A program made the position numbers and the translations under genes. Shown here piece after piece: positions 1 to 7,045 of a stretch of 19,259 nt of DNA; position 1 is the first letter of the stretch; the number at the start of each line of letters is the position of its first letter. Source of the stretch: JBFHES01 sp041584015 (lineage in GTDB: Bacteria; Bacteroidota; Bacteroidia; Bacteroidales; M50B96); NCBI GenBank assembly GCA_041584015.1, contig JBFHES010000056.1, positions 1-19,259 of the forward strand, read 5' to 3'. The notes beneath the pieces were generated by a model. That model saw only the letters and a list, made by a program, of their open reading frames with translations, did not search any database and was not told the origin of the DNA.

Positions 1-1167
1 ATACCAGCCAAAAAACACCCCGATAAATGTACAAAACAAGAAGGATAACAAAATTGAATTACTTGTAATTAATACTGGCCAACCAAGAACATTTTCCACA
101 ATATTTGAAGCCAAAACACCCAGACCAACGCCAATAATCCCCCCCAGTATACTTAGCAATGATGCTTCTAGCAGAAACTGACGAAGAATATCCTTTCCCA
201 TACCTCCAATAGCCATTCTTAGACCAATTTCGCGGGTGCGTTCGGTAACCGAAACATACATAATATTCATAATCCCTATGCCTCCTACAACAAGCGATAT
301 GGCCGCAATAGATCCAAGGAGAACAAGCATCATTTCGGAAATTGAACCAAAATTGCTAATTAATTCTTCCTGCGTTCTAATTTCAAAATCATCATCTTCA
401 CTATCATTCAATTTATGAGACGCCCTCAAAAGTTCAGTTATTTCTGCACTTGTTTCGCTTATTAAATCTTCCGATTTAGCCGACACAACAATGGCTCGCA
501 AATAAGTTTGTCTGAACAACCTTTTCATAACGGTGGTATAAGGCGCAAGTAGCATGTCGTCCTGGTCTTGACCGAAAGTATTGTCTCCTTTTTCTTTCAG
601 CGTTCCTATTATTTTAAAAGGAATCTTATTAAAACGGATGGTCTTACCAATGGGATCCACACCTTCATCAAATATGTTTTCAATAATGGTTTGACCAACT
701 AAACAAACCTTTGCTGCCGTTTTTATTTCCTTTGAAGTGTAAATTCGTCCTGTTTCAATTTCATATTTTTTAATGAAAGGATAATCTTCATTTCCGCTAT
801 AGATAGTAGTTGGCCAGTTTCTGGAACCATAAACAATTTGGCCGCTTCCATCCACTTCGGGTGAAACCGCTTCTATTAGCGTACCATTGTTTTCAAGATA
901 GGTGACATCTTCCACAACCAAGGTTGGTGATGCACCTCGCCCCTGATGCACACCTCCCTTGTTTTGACTTGCTGGCATAACATTAATGAGGTTGGTACCC
1001 ATGGAACTTATTGTTTCACGTATACTGGCATTTGAACCTTGCCCAATTGCTAACATCGCAATTACCGCAGCAACTCCTATTACAATACCCAGCATTGTTA
1101 AAAACGAACGCATTTTATTTCGTCTTATGGCAGCTATGGCAATCTTTATCAGGTTTATCAATTTCAT
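1..1167 (-). CDS. MacB/FtsX-type ABC transporter permease (3' end cut by window edge)
   Basis: This is the inner-membrane permease of a MacAB-TolC-like export system. It was read by reverse-complementing 1167 to 1, which gives 389 codons with no stop. The N-terminus MKLINLIKIAIAAIRRNKMRS precedes a first membrane helix (about residues 20-42). A large periplasmic domain of MacB core type follows, then a helix at about 280-303 leading into the conserved ERTREIGLRMAIG segment (about 309-321), then two further hydrophobic helices. The last visible residues are GWY, where family members usually continue with a PARKAA-like motif, so roughly 20 residues are probably missing. No other in-frame start exists between the ATG and the upstream stop near 1239. 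The ATPase is a separate upstream gene, 98 bp away, unlike the fused MacB of E. coli. The substrate cannot be told from sequence: antibiotic, peptide and lipid export are all possible. Confidence 0.93.
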   Translation of the reverse strand, partial: MKLINLIKIAIAAIRRNKMRSFLTMLGIVIGVAAVIAMLAIGQGSNASIRETISSMGTNLINVMPASQNKGGVHQGRGASPTLVVEDVTYLENNGTLIEAVSPEVDGSGQIVYGSRNWPTTIYSGNEDYPFIKKYEIETGRIYTSKEIKTAAKVCLVGQTIIENIFDEGVDPIGKTIRFNKIPFKIIGTLKEKGDNTFGQDQDDMLLAPYTTVMKRLFRQTYLRAIVVSAKSEDLISETSAEITELLRASHKLNDSEDDDFEIRTQEELISNFGSISEMMLVLLGSIAAISLVVGGIGIMNIMYVSVTERTREIGLRMAIGGMGKDILRQFLLEASLLSILGGIIGVGLGVLASNIVENVLGWPVLITSNSILLSFLFCTFIGVFFGWY

Positions 1168-1265
1168 TCGTCTAAATTTATTGTTTTCAAAGATGATCGA
1201 GGATCTAAGAAGTGAACTCCTATCCGATTCATTGATTTAAATAATAGCCCATTTCCTATTGTATC

Positions 1266-2024
1266 TTAATATTCAAATTCATATTTATTTGCATCCATCA
1301 TTTCTAAAGTTTTAGTTGCACTATGTGGGCTTTCGATAATTTCATCCTTCATGATACGACCATCGCGAAAAATAACATTACGTGTGGTTAGCGCTGCAAT
1401 ATCCGGTTCGTGGGTTACAAAGCAAATAGTCATTCCGTTTTCATTTAATTCCTGGAAAAGTGCCATTATCTCAAACGAGGTGCGAGTGTCGAGGTTGCCT
1501 GTTGCCTCATCAGCAAAAATCACCACCGGTTCATTAACCAAAGACCGGGCGATTGCCACGCGCTGTTGTTGTCCCCCCGACATTTGATTCGACAAATGCT
1601 TCATTCTGTCTTTTAGCCCTACGGCAATCAATGCTTTTTCCGCGCGATCTTTTCGCTCCCGATTACTAACTAATGGATTGTACAACAAGGGTAGTTCAAC
1701 ATTTTCGAGTGCTGATGTACGCGGCAAAAGATTGTACGATTGAAACACGAAGCCCAACTTCTGATTGCGAATTGTGGCCAGTTGGTTTTTGTTTAACGAT
1801 TTCACATTCACACCATCGAGCAGATAATCACCGCTTGATGGTAAATCCAAATATCCCAAAATATTTAGCAGGGTTGATTTGCCAGAACCACTGGCTCCCA
1901 TGATGGCCACAAACTCACCTTTTTGAACCGATAAATCTATTCCATGAAGTGCATTGATTGTTTCGTCTCCCACATGGTAAATTTTATGTAGCTTACTAAC
2001 TGATATTATTTCCTTGTTTTCCAT
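1266..2024 (-). CDS. ABC transporter ATP-binding protein (MacB/LolD family)
   Basis: This cytoplasmic ATPase drives the neighbouring MacB-type permease. From the chosen start (252 residues) it shows Walker A GASGSGKST at 43-51, the Q-loop glutamine at 95, the signature MSGGQ at 148-152, Walker B VVIFADE at 167-173 and the H-loop histidine at 205, so it should be catalytically competent. The frame stays open upstream to a TTG at 2072, but the ATG at 2024 fits the family N-terminus (MENKEIISVSKLHKIY), and the extra 16 residues resemble no domain. This start leaves 53 bp after the adaptor stop. The C-terminus runs about 30 residues past the usual core, ending in an acidic, aromatic stretch. It lies in the operon with the TolC-like, HlyD-like and permease genes. 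Confidence 0.95.
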   Translation of the reverse strand: MENKEIISVSKLHKIYHVGDETINALHGIDLSVQKGEFVAIMGASGSGKSTLLNILGYLDLPSSGDYLLDGVNVKSLNKNQLATIRNQKLGFVFQSYNLLPRTSALENVELPLLYNPLVSNRERKDRAEKALIAVGLKDRMKHLSNQMSGGQQQRVAIARSLVNEPVVIFADEATGNLDTRTSFEIMALFQELNENGMTICFVTHEPDIAALTTRNVIFRDGRIMKDEIIESPHSATKTLEMMDANKYEFEY

Positions 2025-2077
2025 TGTTAAGCGTATCAAGTGTTCAAGATTTATAATGTAATACCTCTTCAAAAAAA

Positions 2078-3391
2078 CTATCGAGGCGGACCACCGGGAC
2101 CTCCACCTCCACCCTGTCTTTTAGGTCTTTCCTGAACAAAAGGACTTTTCTGCTCTTCATCCGTATGCTCTTTTTTAGAAAGTGAAGATTTTTCAGACAA
2201 TTCGAAAGAGGTTACAAGCGTAGCTCCTTCCTCTAATCCTGAAATTACCTCTATGTCGGAACCATCATCTATACCTACTTCAATTACAACCGGACGAATC
2301 TCAGCGTTATCCTTCACCCAAACCAACTTATGCCTATCATCCAACTCAGGCTTTTCTCCGTGTGGAGGAGCAGGTCTTCTATCGCCATCTTTATTATTGC
2401 CATTTTCTGTTTGAGCGGCAACAACATTTTCCGATTGGCGATTCAAATAATCACGTAATAATTGATGATCAGGTGAAAAACGGGTCGCCTTTTCTTTTAC
2501 AATCAGTACATCATTTGCTTCCTCAATATAAATGGTAATGCTTGCTGTCATGCCTGGTTTTAACTTCAAATCGGAATTACTCACCGTAATAATGGCCGTA
2601 TAGGTAATTACATTTGATGCTTCGTTGGGTTGCAAACGTATTTCTGTTACATCGCCTATAAACGTGCGCTCCGAGAACGCATCAACGGTGAACTCTACAC
2701 GTTGGCCCACTTCTAATTGCCCTATGTCCGCTTCATCAATATTGGCTTCAACTTCCATGGTCGACAAGTCATTGGTAATGGTGAATAATTCAGGCGTGTT
2801 CATGCTGGCAGCAACGGTTTGTCCTTCTTCAACGGCACGGTTTAAAACAATACCGTCAATGGGCGAATAAATGGAGGCGTAACTCAGATTGCGCTCTGCT
2901 CTGCTAAGATTTGCTTTGGCAGATTTTACTTCGGCCTTGCTTGTTTTGTAATTGAAAAGAATTAAGTCGTATTCGCTTTTTGCCAGCAAATCTTTTTCAT
3001 ACAATGATTTGTTTCGGGTCATTCGTGATTCCTGATATTCAAAATTTGCTTTAGCTTTTTCCAGGTCAGCTTCTGAATTTTGCAAACTTGACAACAAGGT
3101 TGATTTATCCAGCTCTGCTATTAACTGTCCCTTTTTTACTTTTGAATTAAAATCCACATAAAGTTTCTCAATTACGCCCGAAACCTGAGTACCAACAACC
3201 ACTGTATTGGTTGCCTCCAAAGTTCCTGTAGCCGTAATTGCATTATTGATTGATCCTCTTTCAACCTTCGTTGTAGCAAACACATATGATGATTCTCCTC
3301 CCGTTAGGTGCATGGATAGCAATAAGATTACGGCAAGTGCGATAATGACAACCCCGTAGATGAGATATTTTTTATTTATCCGTTTACTCAT
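2078..3391 (-). CDS. HlyD/MacA-like periplasmic adaptor (membrane fusion protein)
   Basis: This is the adaptor that bridges the inner-membrane ABC permease and the TolC-like channel. The 437-residue protein has one N-terminal membrane anchor (about 10-27), a barrel-sandwich or lipoyl half (about 60-95, with VSGVIEKLYVDFNSKVKKGQ), an alpha-hairpin coiled coil (about 96-170), the returning half (IYSPIDGIVLNRAVEEGQTV, about 174-193) and a beta-barrel region ending in LKLKPGMTASI (about 276-285). A hydrophilic linker rich in N, D, P and H interrupts the membrane-proximal domain at about 318-352. The C-terminus (about 400-437) is a charged stretch ending in a Gly/Pro-rich tail, which is probably disordered. 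The gene starts at ATG 3391, 54 bp after the TolC-like gene. The family assignment is firm; the exported substrate is unknown. Confidence 0.95.
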   Translation of the reverse strand: MSKRINKKYLIYGVVIIALAVILLLSMHLTGGESSYVFATTKVERGSINNAITATGTLEATNTVVVGTQVSGVIEKLYVDFNSKVKKGQLIAELDKSTLLSSLQNSEADLEKAKANFEYQESRMTRNKSLYEKDLLAKSEYDLILFNYKTSKAEVKSAKANLSRAERNLSYASIYSPIDGIVLNRAVEEGQTVAASMNTPELFTITNDLSTMEVEANIDEADIGQLEVGQRVEFTVDAFSERTFIGDVTEIRLQPNEASNVITYTAIITVSNSDLKLKPGMTASITIYIEEANDVLIVKEKATRFSPDHQLLRDYLNRQSENVVAAQTENGNNKDGDRRPAPPHGEKPELDDRHKLVWVKDNAEIRPVVIEVGIDDGSDIEVISGLEEGATLVTSFELSEKSSLSKKEHTDEEQKSPFVQERPKRQGGGGGPGGPPR

Positions 3392-3445
3392 GGCTTTAAA
3401 TGTTATTTGTGTTCATGAATACTTTGTGTTTTATATTAATTTCAA

Positions 3446-4768
3446 TTACAGTTCAATTGCTTTCCCCAGATAGTATTCAACTATCTTGTTTTGAAAAACC
3501 AACTTATATTTTGCCTGTGTGAATTTGTTTTCAGCCATAATAAGATTGTTTTTTGATAAAAGGAAATCAACTGAATTAACCATGCCCTGAGCAAACATTT
3601 CACTGGCAACATCATACGATTCTTGTTCTGCTTCTAATTGTTCCTGCAAAGCAGAATAATTACTTTGTGCGGTTTGCACATCGGTACAGGCTTGCTCTAT
3701 ATATTTCCTGAGATCATTTTTCATATCCATCAATTCAAGTCTGGCATTGCTTGATTGTATTTGTGCTGATATAATTTGTGTTTTCACTTGTTTTCGTTGA
3801 TAAATTGGAACGGAAAGACTCAAGGCCATATAAGGATTCACACTATGCGAAAATTGTTCTCCAAAGTTGACATCACTAATATTTGAACCATATCCTGTTC
3901 CAATACCACTGTTTAACATCAAACTGGGTAGAACTCCCGATCTTGCAATATCAATCCCGATTTCAGAACTTGTTACATTCAGCTCGGCAGTCTGGATATT
4001 TGGCTGCAAACCAAGAGCTATAGAATAAACGGCTTCCGGATTGTTTTCAGAATTTTGCCTGATGATATTTTCAATGTCTGGTTGTTGAATTGTAAAACTA
4101 TCAATTATAGGCATGTTCATTATTTGCATTAGCGAAACCAGCGCAATTCGTAAATTGCTTTCGGCTTCAACCTTGCTTGTTTTATCTGCTGCCAACTGCG
4201 ACTTTATATACAATAAATCGGATCGAGAGATTACACCGGCTTCATTCCTAACTTCGGCAGAGGCAAATTGCTTTTGTGTTGCTTCTAACTGCAGCTGACT
4301 ATTCATCAGGTTTTCGCGAGCTAAAAGCGCATCAATGTAATAGGATAGAATATTTAAACTGATCAACTCCTTTTCGGCTTGTATGCTTAACTCTGCCGAC
4401 ACGAGATGAATGCTGTTTTGCAAAATGGTGTTTTTGAGTTTTGCCCCATTGTAAAGCGTAAGTTGTGAATTAAGAGAAGCGTTAAACGTTGAATTATTGT
4501 TTCTGTTCCACGCACCATCATTACTATTGTAATTACCATTTGACGACAACTGTTGGTTTACTCCTAGTTGCAGATTTGGCAAACGAGAAGCCTTTGCTTG
4601 CCCCAGATAAGCGCTTTGTAGCTGTACATTATTTTGAGATCGGTTAATATCGGTACTTTTATCTAAAGCATATTGGATGCAATCTTCAAGAGAAAATGGC
4701 TGCGTTTGAGCAAATAGGAAAATCGGGCTGCAAAGTGCTAGAAGTAATATACGCATGTAAATCTTCAT
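3446..4768 (-). CDS. TolC family outer-membrane efflux protein
   Basis: This is the outer-membrane channel of the tripartite exporter and the first gene of the operon. The 440-residue product begins with a signal peptide (MKIYMRILLLALCSPIFLFA, likely cleaved before QTQ at about 21). FSLEDCIQYALDKSTDINRS follows, the classic N-terminal signature of Bacteroidota TolC proteins. The rest consists of two repeats of long amphipathic helices separated by short strand segments. The C-terminal part (AEQESYDVASEMFAQGMVNSVDFLLSKNNL) matches the usual final helical hairpin. The length is normal for the family. A second in-frame ATG four codons in would also leave a good signal peptide. A candidate promoter lies 23-53 bp upstream. 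Confidence 0.95.
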   Translation of the reverse strand: MKIYMRILLLALCSPIFLFAQTQPFSLEDCIQYALDKSTDINRSQNNVQLQSAYLGQAKASRLPNLQLGVNQQLSSNGNYNSNDGAWNRNNNSTFNASLNSQLTLYNGAKLKNTILQNSIHLVSAELSIQAEKELISLNILSYYIDALLARENLMNSQLQLEATQKQFASAEVRNEAGVISRSDLLYIKSQLAADKTSKVEAESNLRIALVSLMQIMNMPIIDSFTIQQPDIENIIRQNSENNPEAVYSIALGLQPNIQTAELNVTSSEIGIDIARSGVLPSLMLNSGIGTGYGSNISDVNFGEQFSHSVNPYMALSLSVPIYQRKQVKTQIISAQIQSSNARLELMDMKNDLRKYIEQACTDVQTAQSNYSALQEQLEAEQESYDVASEMFAQGMVNSVDFLLSKNNLIMAENKFTQAKYKLVFQNKIVEYYLGKAIEL

Positions 4769-5132
4769 ATCGGGTTGTATTTAAACGATACAAAGGTGAA
4801 ACACTTATTACTGTGCTACAATTTGATTAGACCAAGGTATTCGGATTTTAGAAGTTTGACTTCTTTTCTTCGATGGTTAATTGTACGAAATCAAAAGGCT
4901 GCCCAACCTGCCATAAAGATCAATCAACAATTATCCGAAACTTAATAGTTTCATACATGCTTAATACAAGCAATAATAAAAGAAACACTAGCACGATCTT
5001 AATCGATGATGAAAATCAGATGAAAATGATAAAGTTATTGATGAATAAAATTTGACGTGTAAACTACCCGGAACTATTGAAACAGCCATTATTCATTATC
5101 ACGCAGGGCATCTTACACTAATATTGTGCAGC
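4769..5132. other. Intergenic region between the efflux operon and VOC gene
   Basis: These 364 bp hold the candidate efflux-operon promoter at the left end. A small stem (GAAGT/ACTTC around TTG, 4851-4863) followed by a T-rich run on the plus strand has no plus-strand gene before it, so it is unlikely to be a working terminator. A 60-codon plus-strand open frame (4873-5055) has no recognisable family and is not called. GTGTAA/TTACAC arms near 5056 and 5115 are too far apart to be a terminator. Nothing else is apparent. Confidence 0.5.
4791..4821 (-). promoter_or_regulatory. Candidate promoter of the TolC-HlyD-ABC operon
   Basis: On the minus strand, CACCTTTG (4791-4798) differs from the Bacteroidota -7 consensus TAnnTTTG only at the first base. 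A TTG (4819-4821) lies 20 nt upstream and can serve as the -33 element. The -7 box is 22 bp from the ATG at 4768. The spacing and placement are good, but these motifs are short and the call rests on eye only. Confidence 0.4.
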
Positions 5133-5510
5133 TTAAAACATTCGCGCATCTTCAGCATTTAAGAATTGTTGTATTTCAAACTTATGCCCTTCCCTATCAT
5201 TAAAAAAGAAAGAGCGAAGTGGAATTGATTCAAAGAATTTCAATTCTGATAGTTGATACACTTCTAATTGTTTAACGCGTTTGTACGCTTCGTCGACGTT
5301 TGTAGTAGTTAATGAGAATAAGGTATTGCCGGGTATTTCATTGCTTTCATCTTCTTTAACAATACCTAAAAATGCTTTCTCATTCACCTGATATACGCGC
5401 GCAAAGCCTTGATCCATGACTAGCTTCAACTGTAAAACATCTTCAATAAAATTAAGACCATAAGAGAAATCTTTATAGTAACAGAAAGTAACTGCTGATG
5501 TATAATGCAT
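5133..5510 (-). CDS. VOC family protein (glyoxalase/bleomycin-resistance fold)
   Basis: This small 125-residue cytoplasmic protein belongs to the vicinal oxygen chelate superfamily. The N-terminal half (YGLNFIEDVLQLKLVMDQGFARVYQVNEKAFLGIV) and the C-terminal half, ending in DREGHKFEIQQF with the usual final metal-ligand glutamate, make the paired beta-alpha-beta-beta-beta layout. The reaction cannot be assigned: family members include lyases, dioxygenases and drug-binding proteins. The gene starts at ATG 5510 and is separated by 149 bp from the AraC-type gene. That leader is rich in AACAG/CTGTT half-sites, described separately, so the gene may be controlled on its own, possibly by that regulator. 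Confidence 0.85.
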   Translation of the reverse strand: MHYTSAVTFCYYKDFSYGLNFIEDVLQLKLVMDQGFARVYQVNEKAFLGIVKEDESNEIPGNTLFSLTTTNVDEAYKRVKQLEVYQLSELKFFESIPLRSFFFNDREGHKFEIQQFLNAEDARMF

Positions 5511-5649
5511 AACTGTTTTTTTTATTTATTGATGTATCACTGTTGCAATGGTATAAAACAGTAGCCACTAAAGTAGTCTTTTTAGAATGACCATGACTGG
5601 CAAAAATCAGGCATCTACTAGCTATAATGCGATTCAAATAACAGCTGTT
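5480..5649. promoter_or_regulatory. Cluster of AACAG/CTGTT half-sites around the VOC gene leader
   Basis: Six exact copies of one pentamer, in either orientation, occur in 170 bp: AACAG at 5480, 5557 and 5640, and CTGTT at 5513, 5540 and 5645. They form an 8-bp inverted repeat (ACTGTTTT 5512-5519 with AAAACAGT 5555-5562), a nested 6-bp one (5539-5544 with 5557-5562) and the centre of a long palindrome (5636-5653). They could be operator half-sites for the neighbouring AraC-family protein. The spacing is irregular and the motif is short, so this is tentative. Confidence 0.25.
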
Positions 5650-5653
5650 ATTT
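5636..5653. terminator. 18-bp perfect palindrome just after the AraC-type gene
   Basis: AAATAACAGCTGTTATTT is a perfect 18-bp palindrome starting 6 bp after the TGA of the AraC-type gene. As RNA it folds into a 7-bp stem with an AGCT loop. The stem is AT-rich and no clear U-tract follows it beyond its own TTATTT arm, so termination may be weak. It also contains back-to-back AACAG and CTGTT half-sites and could instead be an operator for the downstream VOC gene. Confidence 0.35.
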
Positions 5654-5659
5654 TATGGC

Positions 5660-6469
5660 TCATTCAAAATAGTCTGAGAATACAGACCCATTTTCAAAAT
5701 AGCTTTTTGGTGTAATTCCCGTGAGCATTTTAAAATCATTAATCATATGTGCCTGGTCATAGTAGCCGCACTTATGAGCAAGTTCGGTTAAACTTAAAAC
5801 AGGCGAATGCGACTTTTCATAAATGGCATTTTGGAATCTCACAATTTTCAAAAACTGCTTAGGAGATGTGCCGATGAAATCGGAAAAAGTTCGCTCAAAC
5901 TGTTTTCTACTCAGAAAGGTATTGGCAGCCAGTTCGTCAATCTCACAAACGCCTCTCGACTGATTTATTTGATTAACAACGTGCCTTATTCTATCATACT
6001 TATATTTCTTCTCATGCTTTTGAATTTGCTCAACGAGAAAGCTTTCAGCGACTTCAATTTTTCTTTCAAAAGTTGCTGCAGCCAATAATTCATCTTCAAG
6101 CTTATTAACCGTATCTTTAATTAATGCTTTAAGGGGTACACTGTAATTAAGGAGTTCAGTCATGGGAATATCTAAAAACATTGATAAGCCATGTGGTAAA
6201 AAATAAATAGCAAACAATGAAAGCGACCCGGTAACGACTAAGTCGTGATAGTTATGCAATTGGCCCGTAATAATTATGCTATCGTTAATTGCCTTCTGTT
6301 GGTCGGTACTTGTAGGTTTATCTCCCAAATAAAAAACCAGCTCAAACAGACCGCTTGGCACTATCCTTTGAATATGTTCTTTCCCGGCTGGAAGGCAATT
6401 CTCTAAACTCCAATATTGTTTTACGTATTGAGATAAAAATAGCGATGGTTTGGAAATTGTATAATCCAT
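5660..6469 (-). CDS. AraC family transcriptional regulator
   Basis: This is a DNA-binding regulator of 269 residues from the chosen start. The N-terminal half (about 1-130; YTISKPSLFLSQYVKQYWSL, then IVPSGLFELVFYLGD) matches the ligand-sensing domain common in Bacteroidota AraC proteins of the DUF6597 type. The C-terminal third holds two helix-turn-helix units, DELAANTFLSRKQFERTFSDFIGTSP and LTELAHKCGYYDQAHMINDFKMLTGITP, the typical AraC signature. The frame extends upstream to a GTG at 6508. The ATG at 6469 is preferred because MDYTIS fits the family start and leaves 57 bp after the preceding VOC gene. It is probably co-transcribed with that gene. The effector is unknown. Confidence 0.93.
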   Translation of the reverse strand: MDYTISKPSLFLSQYVKQYWSLENCLPAGKEHIQRIVPSGLFELVFYLGDKPTSTDQQKAINDSIIITGQLHNYHDLVVTGSLSLFAIYFLPHGLSMFLDIPMTELLNYSVPLKALIKDTVNKLEDELLAAATFERKIEVAESFLVEQIQKHEKKYKYDRIRHVVNQINQSRGVCEIDELAANTFLSRKQFERTFSDFIGTSPKQFLKIVRFQNAIYEKSHSPVLSLTELAHKCGYYDQAHMINDFKMLTGITPKSYFENGSVFSDYFE

Positions 6470-6526
6470 ATTCTGTTTATTACTCGCTTTGAAAAAGGAA
6501 TGTGCCACGAGCAGCCCGATGCAACC

Positions 6527-6883
6527 TTAGTCTTCGTATAGTCCTACCTTATTTCCTTCGGTGTCAATAATCAGGGCAAAATACCCTCTACCCTCTGCCT
6601 CAATTTTGGTTTTTCCTTGTACAACCTTACCTCCATTTTCAGACACGCTAGCTAACAAACTATTTAGATCTTGCTCTATGCCAAAACTCACCAATACGCC
6701 GTTGCTTGACGGATTGAAATTGGGAGCTTGCGAAATAGCTCCGTCACCATCAGGGAAGCATGCCATTTTTTCCGTACCAAAATCCATCACTTCTAGATTC
6801 AAATTTAAAAGTTTATTGTAGAACACTGTTGCTCTGTCAATCTCTATTGCCGGTATTTCTACCCAAGGAATTAATTTTCTCAT
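6527..6883 (-). CDS. VOC family protein
   Basis: This 118-residue protein of the glyoxalase/extradiol-dioxygenase fold begins PWVEIPAIEIDRATVFYNKLLNLNLEVMD and ends with IIDTEGNKVGLYED. That is the compact single-domain VOC layout often described as lactoylglutathione lyase-like or a predicted enzyme related to it. The substrate cannot be deduced. It is the first gene of a likely two-gene unit with the AraC-type regulator, a common pairing in Bacteroidota. Its leader has a perfect -7 motif and an inverted repeat next to it. It shares only fold-level similarity with the VOC protein at 5133, so the two do not look like a recent duplication. Confidence 0.88.
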   Translation of the reverse strand: MRKLIPWVEIPAIEIDRATVFYNKLLNLNLEVMDFGTEKMACFPDGDGAISQAPNFNPSSNGVLVSFGIEQDLNSLLASVSENGGKVVQGKTKIEAEGRGYFALIIDTEGNKVGLYED

Positions 6884-6918
6884 CGTTTATAAATTTAATT
6901 GATAAATAATTAACGATA

Positions 6919-6926
6919 CAAATTTA
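6919..6926 (-). promoter_or_regulatory. -7 promoter element of the VOC-AraC unit
   Basis: On the minus strand TAAATTTG matches the Bacteroidota -7 consensus TAnnTTTG exactly and lies 35 bp before the ATG at 6883. A TTTG lies 15 nt upstream, closer than usual for a -33 element, so only the -7 box is called. Confidence 0.5.
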
Positions 6927-6928
6927 GA

Positions 6929-6962
6929 GTCGTGTTACTTTCAAAAATTGTAAAAACGCGAC
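6929..6962. promoter_or_regulatory. Inverted repeat overlapping the VOC-AraC promoter (candidate operator)
   Basis: The arms GTCGTGTTAC (6929-6938) and GTAAAAACGCGAC (6950-6962) are inverted copies: GTCGTGTT matches the complement of AACGCGAC at seven of eight positions, and both have GTAC-type inner ends. The repeat starts 2 bp upstream of the -7 box and spans the -33 region, where a bound regulator would control transcription. The adjacent AraC-type protein is the natural candidate. Confidence 0.4.
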
Positions 6963-7045
6963 ATTAATACAAGGGTCACTCTGAATAAATTCTCGCCTCC
7001 ATTCTATTTCTTGTGATTGAATGAAGGACTGTCAATAACTTTATT

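Noticed and set aside
4873..5055. 60-codon plus-strand open frame with a CPTCHKD motif
   Set aside because: It has no recognised family, no promoter or clear ribosome site, and an AT-rich composition like the intergenic DNA; CxxC alone in a short frame is weak evidence.
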